Part shown: positions 8,415 to 14,776 of the stretch, piece after piece | How positions within the stretch are numbered: position 1 is the stretch's first letter | Layout: every line of letters begins with the position of its first letter | Assembly (NCBI GenBank): GCA_027489295.1 | Contig: JAIYAA010000344.1 | Location: 1-15,672, forward strand | Source: Sphingomonadales bacterium | GTDB taxonomy: Bacteria > Pseudomonadota > Alphaproteobacteria > Sphingomonadales > Sphingomonadaceae | Reading direction: 5' to 3' | Length of the DNA stretch: 15,672 bases | Program-made: the position numbers and the translations under genes | The notes under the pieces: generated by a model | The model's input: only the letters and a program-made list of their open reading frames with translations | What the model was told of the DNA's origin: nothing | The model's database searches: none

Positions 8415-9230
8415 TCAGAACGCCGCGCTCAGCGAGAATACCACCTGGCTGCCCGAGATGGTCGAGCCATCCTTGGTGCTGGAGAAGTTGGGCAGCAGAT
8501 ATGCGCTGTCGCGCTTGGTGATGCTGGTATCGACATAGGCGACGCCGAGCACGACCTTGCCCAGCGCCAGATCGGCGCCGACCAGCCAGTCGGCATAGCT
8601 GCCGGTGGGGGCGACGCTGGTGCCGTTCGGGCCGAGGCCGGGATTGCCGTCCGAATAGCCGAGATGCGCCTTCAGCGTGACCGGCGTCTTCGGCACGGCC
8701 GTGCTCACATCGCCCCACAGATATAGATTGTGCTTCTTGTCGCCGGTCTTGCTCTCGGGCGTGTTGCTCCAGTTGCCGAGCGCTTCCTGCGGCGGGGCAT
8801 AGGCGACGCCGGCCAGCGCCGAGACCGGGCCGATGCTGCCGCTCAGCTTCGCATAGGGCTCGGCGAAGTCGGTCTTCGAGGCGCCGCCGGGATACATGTA
8901 CCAGGTGACGCCCACGTCGAGCGCCGCGCCGCTGCCGATCGGCAGCTTGTAGCCGCCGACGACGTCCAGCTCCATGTTGGCGCCGCCGAACGTGCCCCAG
9001 CCCGACAGGTTGGAGCCCCAGAGCGAGGCATACAGGCCGCTTTCATGGGTGGCGGTGAGGCCGCCCTGGACGGCCATCTGCTTGTCGGTCTGCGAGACGC
9101 CGCGGAAACGATAGTCGGACACGAGCGCGACGCTGCCCGATACCGTGATCGGCTTGGGCGCTTCGGTTTCCTGCGCGAACGCAGGCGTGGACAGGCCGAG
9201 CAGGGCTGCGGCGGCAAGACGGGTCTTCAT
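8415..9230 (-). CDS. TorF-family putative outer-membrane porin
   Basis: A 271-residue exported protein of the TorF putative porin family (TIGR02001 type), expected to form a beta-barrel in the outer membrane; its solute is unknown. Residues 1-20 (MKTRLAAAALLGLSTPAFAQ) are a Sec signal peptide. The mature part opens with the typical run VSGSVALVSDYRFRGVSQTD, contains many alternating aromatic/hydrophobic strands (for example GLYASLWGSNLSGWGTFGG and the stretch with YMYPGGASKTDFAEPY), and ends in VVFSLSAAF, with the terminal phenylalanine usual for barrel assembly by BAM. The start at 9230 is preferred over an open upstream extension because of the signal peptide and the ribosome site AGAGGG about 8 nt before it. 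It is transcribed away from the His-rich small gene, sharing a 247-nt divergent region in which I see no clear promoter. Confidence 0.88.
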   Translation of the reverse strand: MKTRLAAAALLGLSTPAFAQETEAPKPITVSGSVALVSDYRFRGVSQTDKQMAVQGGLTATHESGLYASLWGSNLSGWGTFGGANMELDVVGGYKLPIGSGAALDVGVTWYMYPGGASKTDFAEPYAKLSGSIGPVSALAGVAYAPPQEALGNWSNTPESKTGDKKHNLYLWGDVSTAVPKTPVTLKAHLGYSDGNPGLGPNGTSVAPTGSYADWLVGADLALGKVVLGVAYVDTSITKRDSAYLLPNFSSTKDGSTISGSQVVFSLSAAF

Positions 9231-9477
9231 GGAACAATCCCTCTCGGTAGCGAGTGTGAAGGTTCCAGCCTGCGCCAGCGCGGCGAACGGTTCTCGATGG
9301 ACCGGCCTGTCGCGCTGTCCTTCCATCTTCGCGGTGCAGCATTGCCGCTTCCTGGCTCGATCGTAAGAAAATGTTTCCGGCGACGATTGCGGGCAGGGGG
9401 ACATGATTCGTTACAGCCGCGCAAGCCGACCGCAACGGCGGGCCCGTAGATGGTGGGGACAGGAGAGATGCCCAACC

Positions 9478-9753
9478 ATGAGGAACGTCACCGTGAAGCT
9501 TGCAACCATCGCGCTACTGTCTGCGACCCTGCTCGCCGCCCCGGCGGCGGCCCAGTCGCTCCACGAAACCCATGAGCGGGTGTGGATGCCCGCCGGCAAG
9601 AGCCATGTCGTCACCTGGCGGATGAAGGGCCACAAGCCCGAAGCCGCGCAGGCCCACCATCAGTCGGGCAAGCACCAGTATCTGCCGACGCGCAAGGCGC
9701 CCGCCCAGGCGGCGCGGCACACCACCGGCAGCCATGCCGGCGCCAGCGAATAA
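9478..9753 (+). CDS. Small secreted histidine-rich protein, function unknown
   Basis: A 91-residue protein that I do not recognise. Residues 1-26 (MRNVTVKLATIALLSATLLA then APAAAQ) are a good Sec signal peptide with an AxA cleavage site, leaving a mature chain of about 65 residues. That chain has nine histidines (for example SLHETHERVW, GHKPEAAQAHHQSGKHQY and the tail with ARHTTGSH), two tryptophans, no cysteine and many basic residues, so it is cationic and probably periplasmic. Metal or nucleic acid binding is possible but not shown. The ATG at 9478 is supported by AGGAG at 9461-9465, though the 12-nt spacing is long; a GTG at 9493 is an alternative that keeps a shorter signal peptide. It is divergent from the porin and convergent with the next small secreted gene, with a shared palindromic terminator. 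Confidence 0.72.
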   Translation: MRNVTVKLATIALLSATLLAAPAAAQSLHETHERVWMPAGKSHVVTWRMKGHKPEAAQAHHQSGKHQYLPTRKAPAQAARHTTGSHAGASE

Positions 9754-9783
9754 CCTTCGATTTCCGTCCCCCCAGAACGGAAA

Positions 9784-9813
9784 GCCCCGCGATCGCCTAG
9801 GCGATCGCGGGGC
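9784..9813. terminator. 30-bp perfect palindrome, shared bidirectional terminator
   Basis: GCCCCGCGATCGCC (9784-9797) and GGCGATCGCGGGGC (9800-9813) are exact reverse complements separated by TA, so all 30 bases form a perfect palindrome. It lies in the 92-nt gap between the stops of two convergent small genes. A-rich AAA precedes it and CATTCATTT follows it on the + strand; on the - strand it is followed by TTTCCGTTCT. This fits a two-way intrinsic terminator. The arms each contain GCGATCGC. Confidence 0.75.
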
Positions 9814-9845
9814 CATTCATTTCCGGGAGCCGTGCGGGCGTTCGC

Positions 9846-10127
9846 TTAGCGCGACGCGACCTGCACCTTGGTCGCCTTGGGCACGCGGAACGACACGCGG
9901 GTGCCGGCGGCGTTGCCATCGACCCAGCCGTTGCGGACGACGAGGCGGAACTTCTGGTTGCCCGGCTTGGCGACGCCTTCCAGCACCTGCGCATCGCCCT
10001 TCGGCGTCGAGGTGTAGACATAGGTCACGCCGTCGCGGGTGAAGCTGCGGGTGGCAGCGTTGTCAGCGGCGAAAGCGGGAACGGCGGCGAACAGGGTAGC
10101 TGCGAGTGCGATGGTGAAACGGGTCAC
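9846..10127 (-). CDS. Small secreted protein of unknown function
   Basis: A 93-residue exported protein. Residues 1-20 (MTRFTIALAATLFAAVPAFA, with GTG read as Met) form a Sec signal peptide with cleavage expected at AFA. The mature part of about 73 residues looks all-beta: SFTRDGVTYVYTSTPKGD, then a QVLEGVA and FRLVVRNGWVDG stretch and a closing RVSFRVPKA strand. It has no cysteine and no recognised catalytic motif. Similar small proteins are, as I recall, frequent hypotheticals in sphingomonads, but I cannot name a family. The GTG start at 10127 is chosen because a strong AAGGAG (10135-10140) lies 7 nt upstream, while the open frame further upstream lacks one and would destroy the signal peptide. 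It is divergent from the DUF1800 gene across 239 nt. Confidence 0.78.
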   Translation of the reverse strand: MTRFTIALAATLFAAVPAFAADNAATRSFTRDGVTYVYTSTPKGDAQVLEGVAKPGNQKFRLVVRNGWVDGNAAGTRVSFRVPKATKVQVASR

Positions 10128-10341
10128 GATCTTTCTCCTTCGTTGGGCCAAAAGAGCCAGATCGGCATCCTTCGTATGTTCTTGATAGACAAAATGTTGC
10201 GCTGCAGCAGATTCGACAACCGCAAAGCGCGAGGGTCATGGATGCAGCTTTTGCAAGTGTAGCTGCGCGGGACGAAGCGTTTTGCGATGCGACGAACCGT
10301 TGCCGCTGGCAAACTTCTGCGACAGCTGGCGCGTAGAAGGG

Positions 10342-10358
10342 CCTCCAATCAGCGGAGG
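10342..10358 (+). promoter_or_regulatory. Hairpin that can mask the Shine-Dalgarno of the DUF1800 gene
   Basis: CCTCC (10342-10346) is the exact complement of the Shine-Dalgarno GGAGG (10354-10358), separated by a 7-nt loop; the ATG follows at 10367. Three G-T pairs can extend the stem outward. If it folds, the ribosome site is hidden, which suggests limited or regulated translation. The pairing is seen; the effect is inferred. Confidence 0.45.
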
Positions 10359-10366
10359 TTTCGCCG

Positions 10367-11875
10367 ATGTCGGAAGAAAGTATCGCGTTGAACCGCTTCG
10401 GCCTGGGCGCGCGACCGGGCGACAGTCCGGGAGCCGATCCCCGCGCCTGGCTGGACCGGCAGCTCAAGGCCTATGTACCCGCGCCGCCGGCGATGGCAGG
10501 GCAGCCGGCCAGCGCCACGCTGGTCGCGCAATATGTCGACTATCGCGAACGGCTCGGGCAACTGCGCAAGGCGGGCAGCCCGCCCGCGGCGCCCGCAGCC
10601 GTCGCGCTCCCGGCAGCACCGGCCATGCCCGCGGGCGCGATGGCGCCGATGGTCGCGCCGCCGCCGGTGGTGCAACCGGCCGACGATCCCGCGGAGGCCT
10701 TCCGCAAGCAGTACAGCCAGCAGAGCCGCGACCTGTACAACGGCGCGGTCACCGCGCGGGCGCTCGCCGCGATCCAGTCGTCTACCCCGTTCGCCGAGCG
10801 GCTGGTGCATTTCTGGGCCAATCATTTCGCCGTCTCGGGCGACAAGATGGAGGTGACCAACCTTGCCGGCGCCTTCGAGTTCGAGGCGATCCGCCCGCAT
10901 CTGATGGGCAGCTTCCGCGACATGCTGTTCGCGGTCGAGCGCCACCCGGCGATGCTGCTGTTCCTCGACCAGGCGGTCTCGGTGGGGCCCAACAGCCCCC
11001 TGGCGATGCGCGCGGCCAACCGGCCGAACGTGCGCCGCAACCTGGGCCTCAACGAGAATCTCGCCCGCGAGATCCTGGAGCTGCACACGCTGGGCGTGCG
11101 TACCGGCTACAGCCAGGCCGACGTGACCGAGTTCGCCCGGGCGATGACCGGCTGGACGATCGCCGGCTTCGGCCGTGGCCCGGTGGCGAAGCTGACCGGC
11201 GCTACCGGCCGGCAGGGCGACTTCGTCTTCGCCGATGCGATGCACGAACCCGGCACCCGCAATATCCTCGGCCGGCGGTGGCACCAGGAGGGCGAGGCGC
11301 AGGCGGCGGCGGTGCTCGACACCCTCGCCACGCACCCCGCGACCGCCCGACATATCGCCACCAAGCTCGCCCGCCACTTCGCCGGCGACGATCCGCCGCC
11401 GAAACTGGTCGCGCGGCTGGAGTCCAGCTTCGTCAAGACGAACGGCGACCTGCCGAGCGTCTATCGCGCGCTGATCGCGTCGCCCGAATGCTGGGCGCCG
11501 GGGCCGGTGAAGTTCAAGTCGCCCTGGGAATGGTCGATCTCCGCGATGCGCGCGGTCGGCACCCAGCAGCTGCAGCCGAACGCGGTGCCGGGGCTGATGG
11601 TCCAGCTCGGCCAGCCGGTGTGGAAGCCGGGCTCGCCCGCCGGCTGGGACGACGTGACCGGTGCCTGGGCCGCGCCGGACGCGGTGCTGCGCCGGGTCGA
11701 GGCGGCCGAGCGCATCGCCCAGCGTACCCGCGACCAGATCGACCCGCGTGCCCGCGCTGCCGAGCTGTTCCCGGAGGCGCTCAGCCCCGCCACCGCCCAG
11801 GCGATCGCGCGGGCGGAAAGCAACAGCCAGGGGGTCGCGCTGCTGCTGGTCGCCCCCGAGTTCCTGCGGAGATAG
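10367..11875 (+). CDS. DUF1800 family protein
   Basis: A 502-residue DUF1800 protein; the biochemical role of the family is not established, although it is regularly paired with DUF1501 proteins. Typical features are the N-terminal ALNRFGLGARPGDS with AWLDRQL, the central stretch FAERLVHFWANHFAVS, the highly conserved NLGLNENLAREILELHTLGV near residue 225-244 followed by GYSQADVTEFARAMTGWT, then a DAMHEPGTRNILGRRW block, and HFAGDDPPPKLVARL. An Ala/Pro/Met-rich insert lies at about residues 70-105. There is no N-terminal signal peptide or twin-arginine motif, unlike its partner. The ATG has GGAGG 8 nt upstream. The DUF1501 gene starts 4 nt after the stop, so the pair is clearly an operon. Neighbouring small secreted genes may be unrelated. 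Confidence 0.9.
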   Translation: MSEESIALNRFGLGARPGDSPGADPRAWLDRQLKAYVPAPPAMAGQPASATLVAQYVDYRERLGQLRKAGSPPAAPAAVALPAAPAMPAGAMAPMVAPPPVVQPADDPAEAFRKQYSQQSRDLYNGAVTARALAAIQSSTPFAERLVHFWANHFAVSGDKMEVTNLAGAFEFEAIRPHLMGSFRDMLFAVERHPAMLLFLDQAVSVGPNSPLAMRAANRPNVRRNLGLNENLAREILELHTLGVRTGYSQADVTEFARAMTGWTIAGFGRGPVAKLTGATGRQGDFVFADAMHEPGTRNILGRRWHQEGEAQAAAVLDTLATHPATARHIATKLARHFAGDDPPPKLVARLESSFVKTNGDLPSVYRALIASPECWAPGPVKFKSPWEWSISAMRAVGTQQLQPNAVPGLMVQLGQPVWKPGSPAGWDDVTGAWAAPDAVLRRVEAAERIAQRTRDQIDPRARAAELFPEALSPATAQAIARAESNSQGVALLLVAPEFLRR

Positions 11876-11879
11876 CGTC

Positions 11880-13034
11880 ATGATGCTCCACCGTCGCCAC
11901 TTGCTCGCCGCCGGCGCCACCGCGCTGCTGGTCTCGCCCCTGGGCGCGCGCATGGCCTTCGCCGCCGCGCCGACCGAGCGCCGCTTCGTCTTCATCATCC
12001 AGCGCGGCGCGGCCGATGGCCTCGGCATCGTCGCGCCCGTGGGCGATCCCGCCTATGCCGGCGCGCGCGGCGACCTCGCCGGCGATTTCGCCACCGCGCC
12101 GAAGCTCGACGGCATGTTCGCGCTGCACCCGGCGATGGCGAACACGCTCGGGCTCTACCAGGCCAAGCAGGCCCTGTTCGTCCATGCGGTCGCCTCGCCC
12201 TATCGCGACCGCTCGCATTTCGACGGGCAGAACGTGCTCGAGACCGGCGGCGTCTCGGCCTATCAGCTCAAGGATGGCTGGATGAACCGGCTGCTGCGGC
12301 TGCTGCCGGCGGGAGACAAGGCGATCGCGCTGGCCGCGACCGTGCCGATGGCGCTGCGCGGGCCGGTGGAGGTGGCGAGCTACGCGCCCTCCTCGCTGCC
12401 CGACGCCTCGGATGACTTGCTCGCGCGGGTGACCGCGATGTACGAGGGCGACCGCCAACTCCACCCGCTCTGGCAGGAAGCGATGGCGACGCGGATGCTC
12501 ACCGGCGACCTCGGCAGCGACGGCGGCAAGCGCGCCGCGGACACCGGCACGCTGGCGGCCAAGCTGCTCTCCGCGCCCGGCGGCGCGCGGATCGCGATGA
12601 TCGAGACCGGCGGCTGGGACACGCATTCGGGCCAGCGCGGGCGGCTGGGCGGGCAGCTCAAGGGTCTCGACGCGATGGTCGCCGCGCTCAAGACCGGGCT
12701 GGGGCCGCACTGGGACAACACATTGGTGGTGGTGGCGACCGAGTTCGGCCGGACGGTGAAGGCCAACGGCACCGGCGGCACCGATCACGGGACCGGATCG
12801 GTCGCGATGCTGCTCGGCGGCGCGGTGCAGGGCGGCCGGGTGCAGGCCGACTGGCCGGGGCTGGGCGATGCGGCGCTGTACGAGGGGCGGGATCTGAAGC
12901 CCACCACCGCGCTGGACGTGCTGATCGCGAGCGCGGTCTCGCGGCACTTCGGGCTGGCGCCGGCGGGGACGGCGAAGGCGCTGTTCCCGGCGATGACGGT
13001 GGCGGCGGGGATGGAGGGGCTGGTAAAAGGGTAG
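11880..13034 (+). CDS. DUF1501 family protein with Tat signal
   Basis: A 384-residue DUF1501 protein, a family with an alkaline phosphatase/sulfatase-like fold and unclear activity. The N-terminus MMLHRRHLLAAGATALLVSP followed by LGARMAFAAAP is a twin-arginine (Tat) signal, implying export in folded form, perhaps with a bound metal. The conserved blocks RFVFIIQRGAADGLG, DRSHFDGQNVLETGG, METGGWDTH-like IETGGWDTHSGQ (about 242) and VVVATEFGRTVKAN followed by GTGGTDHGTG (about 288-305) are all present, including the His/Asp residues expected at the metal site. The start at 11880 has GGAG 8 nt upstream; a second ATG directly follows. It ends near a small hairpin (TGCTCC with GGAGCA, about 13049-13068) with no T-run, so the terminator is uncertain. 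It should form an operon with the DUF1800 gene. Confidence 0.9.
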   Translation: MMLHRRHLLAAGATALLVSPLGARMAFAAAPTERRFVFIIQRGAADGLGIVAPVGDPAYAGARGDLAGDFATAPKLDGMFALHPAMANTLGLYQAKQALFVHAVASPYRDRSHFDGQNVLETGGVSAYQLKDGWMNRLLRLLPAGDKAIALAATVPMALRGPVEVASYAPSSLPDASDDLLARVTAMYEGDRQLHPLWQEAMATRMLTGDLGSDGGKRAADTGTLAAKLLSAPGGARIAMIETGGWDTHSGQRGRLGGQLKGLDAMVAALKTGLGPHWDNTLVVVATEFGRTVKANGTGGTDHGTGSVAMLLGGAVQGGRVQADWPGLGDAALYEGRDLKPTTALDVLIASAVSRHFGLAPAGTAKALFPAMTVAAGMEGLVKG

Positions 13035-13091
13035 GGAGGGGACGGATTGCTCCGCAATGGAGGAGCAGCGCGCCAAGATCGTTCCCCAACC

Positions 13092-13118
13092 TTGAAACAG
13101 TTCCTGTTTTGTTCTAAT
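13092..13118 (+). promoter_or_regulatory. Candidate promoter with palindromic operator before the nuclease gene
   Basis: TTGAAA (13092-13097) matches the -35 consensus at five of six bases and TCTAAT (13113-13118) matches the -10 at five of six, but the spacer is only 15 nt. Inside it, AAACAG-TTC-CTGTTT (13095-13109) is a perfect 6-bp palindrome around 3 nt, overlapping the -35, as an operator would. The stretch is much more AT-rich than its surroundings and lies 33 nt before the nuclease ATG. The same palindrome followed by TTTTGTTCT could instead be a weak terminator for the DUF1501 operon. Confidence 0.4.
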
Positions 13119-13150
13119 TGATCTTCCGTGGCGGACACGGGGGAGTGCGC

Positions 13151-14212
13151 ATGCAGGCAGCAACAGAGCAGCGGCGAGCTTTTGCAATTTGGTTGCGAAC
13201 GGGGCGACGTGTCCGCCTTGATGAAGACGGTGTCATCGAGGTCAAGTTCAACCCTTGGCATGATCCATCGGATGGGCGGTTTACGTTCGCGGGGCAGGGT
13301 CAAACTTCCGCAGGCTACGGTCGTACCAATCAAAAGAGGCCGAGAGCACGGCGCGTTTATAAGACCGACGATCGGCTGCCCGCCGTGACCAGTCTCGCCG
13401 ACGCGAAGGCGTGGCGAGACAGTGAACTCAAGAAGCATCCTGGCGACCCAGATTGGCGATATGCAATCGAAGCGCGCTATCAATTTTATCTAAAAAAGTT
13501 GCAGCCAGCTTCCTCGCAACTGCCAATACTGCCGGCATTCGAAGCTGGCGGCTCAGTTGAGGGCGGCGGCGGCGCCCCCGGAAGTTGGGATCTCAGCTCG
13601 CTGTGGGATGCAGAGGGTGCGCGTACTGACGACCACAATCTTCGCTTCGGCGGGGGAGGGGCGACCGGCACCTGGGATGTCATACCTACCGACAGGGACA
13701 ATGCAGTAACTGGCGGCGTCGCTAAGAATGCGCCCAATCTTCCCCAAGCGGGAGCGCATACAGGTCGGGAAGAGGCATCTTGGCGCCATATCGGCCGCAA
13801 TGGCTATGACTATGCTATTGACGAACATGGCCGAACGCGTCGCGTCTCCGGAGAGTTAAAACTCGTACCTCCACAGCCTCGATCGAGAACCCTGCAGCGC
13901 GGTGCCGGCGGCGCCGATCGATTGCCGAAGGACGATGGAGGGCATTACATTGCGCCTCGTTTCAACGGCCCGGCGGAAGCATTCAACCACTTCGCGCAGG
14001 ATGCGAATGTCAATCGGGGCAGGTATCGGGCGCTCGAGGATCAGTGGGCGAGGGAGAAGCGGGCAGGGCACGAGGTGACGGTGAAGATCGCTCCGTATTT
14101 TCAAGGCGATTCCCAACGTCCGTCTAGCCTTAGCGTCCGCTTTGAGATTGATGGGCGAAGGCAGAGCATAGAGCTTCCCAATGAGAAGAGTGGAGGACGG
14201 CGTGGTCACTGA
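13151..14212 (+). CDS. DNA/RNA non-specific endonuclease toxin (EndoNS_2, EssD/YeeF-like)
   Basis: A 353-residue probable nuclease toxin. The C-terminal part (about 225-345) fits the EndoNS_2 family of non-specific nucleases seen in polymorphic toxins: a GRTRRVSGELKLV strand, the catalytic core DDGGHYIAPRFNG (261-273, general base His265), the metal Asn in NVNRGRYRALEDQWA (Asn288), and the closing strands VKIAPYFQGDSQRP and VRFEIDGRRQ. The N-terminus has no signal peptide, LXG, PAAR, or filamentous haemagglutinin repeats. Instead it has a basic helix (QRRAFAIWLRTGRRVRL) and a KFNPWHDPSDGRFTFAGQG motif at 32-50, then two GGGGA-x-G-x-WD linkers at 138-147 and 167-176. The ATG at 13151 is chosen for GGGAG at 13141-13145; an in-frame TTG at 13118 is less likely. 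GC is lower than in neighbours (25 of 60 bases in 13441-13500), suggesting transfer. The next gene overlaps by 11 nt and is the probable immunity gene. Confidence 0.78.
   Translation: MQAATEQRRAFAIWLRTGRRVRLDEDGVIEVKFNPWHDPSDGRFTFAGQGQTSAGYGRTNQKRPRARRVYKTDDRLPAVTSLADAKAWRDSELKKHPGDPDWRYAIEARYQFYLKKLQPASSQLPILPAFEAGGSVEGGGGAPGSWDLSSLWDAEGARTDDHNLRFGGGGATGTWDVIPTDRDNAVTGGVAKNAPNLPQAGAHTGREEASWRHIGRNGYDYAIDEHGRTRRVSGELKLVPPQPRSRTLQRGAGGADRLPKDDGGHYIAPRFNGPAEAFNHFAQDANVNRGRYRALEDQWAREKRAGHEVTVKIAPYFQGDSQRPSSLSVRFEIDGRRQSIELPNEKSGGRRGH
13562..13678 (+). repeat. Two copies of a Gly-rich GGGGA-x-G-x-WD protein motif
   Basis: Inside the nuclease gene the segments 13562-13591 and 13649-13678 encode GGGGAPGSWD and GGGGATGTWD. 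The codons differ between the copies (for example GGC-GGC-GGC against GGC-GGG-GGA), so the likeness is kept at protein level. They probably act as flexible linkers ending in a Trp-Asp contact between the leader and the nuclease domain. Confidence 0.6.
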
Positions 14213-14618
14213 CGAGACGGAACGTCTGCTGGTGCGGATCGGGCAGATGCTGGCGGAGGATGCTGAATACCCGCTGGATCACACGCTCCTCCATGCAGAG
14301 GTCGACCCGGAGATGATCGGACCCTCGATCTTCAAAAATGCGGGGGACCATGTCGTCTACCGCAACTTGGATTTGCAGCGATGGAGTGATGTGTTGCTCG
14401 ACCTCTGGCACGCACAGGACGGTTCGCCGCAATGGTCAGAGATCGAGTATTTCATAAGCGACGGACGGTTTAACGTGCAGTATTTCTACCCTGACGACCC
14501 AAGTCGGTTGGAGGGCTTTGTCGAAAAGCGCGACGACCTCATTCGTCGATATTACGGTGAGAAGCCCGTTTTATACCCGCCTTGGGATAACGACGAGTTT
14601 CCCAGCTACGAGATGTAG
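14202..14618 (+). CDS. Probable immunity protein, YezG/EsaG-like (DUF600)
   Basis: A 138-residue acidic, cytoplasmic protein (no signal peptide or membrane segment) directly downstream of, and overlapping by 11 nt, the nuclease toxin gene. Its pattern fits the DUF600 (YezG/EsaG) immunity family: an N-terminal helix (TERLLVRIGQMLAED), a middle HVVYRNLDLQRWSDVLLDLW stretch, then WSEIEYFISDGRFNVQYFY-D, and a C-terminal helix EKRDDLIRRYYGEKPVLYPP, where the family usually has an R-x(n)-WxxKYFG-like segment. In Staphylococcus EsaG neutralises EssD/EsaD and in Bacillus YezG is paired with YeeF, both with this nuclease type, so the pairing itself supports the call. The GTG at 14202 is chosen for GGAGG at 14192-14196; an ATG at 14181 is in frame but lacks a ribosome site. 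The assignment rests on weak similarity plus context. Confidence 0.65.
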   Translation: MVTDETERLLVRIGQMLAEDAEYPLDHTLLHAEVDPEMIGPSIFKNAGDHVVYRNLDLQRWSDVLLDLWHAQDGSPQWSEIEYFISDGRFNVQYFYPDDPSRLEGFVEKRDDLIRRYYGEKPVLYPPWDNDEFPSYEM

Positions 14619-14776
14619 GGGGCTAATTGCTGAAGGCAGGATAGGCGTTCATCTGCCACGCCCTTGCGCGGGAGACTGTCGTCGCCTTGTAGGAAGAAAT
14701 CGCGAGTCCCAATATGGATGACGGCGCCGCGCCACTGCGCTACAGCCGCCGCTCCCATTCCCCATTGGATTGCTCA

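Noticed and set aside
9231..9477. Sigma-54-like TGGCGC box upstream of the porin gene on the - strand
   Set aside because: The required GC element at the -12 position is not matched (GGAAC instead of TTGCA), so no promoter is called.
10349..12028. Open frame of 559 codons antisense to the DUF1800 gene
   Set aside because: Arg/His/Gly-rich translation without domains or a ribosome site, typical of a shadow frame in high-GC DNA.
14619..14776. Possible tRNA or small RNA next to argS as an integration site
   Set aside because: No cloverleaf, anticodon arm or T-arm consensus was found, and no direct repeats that would mark an attachment site.
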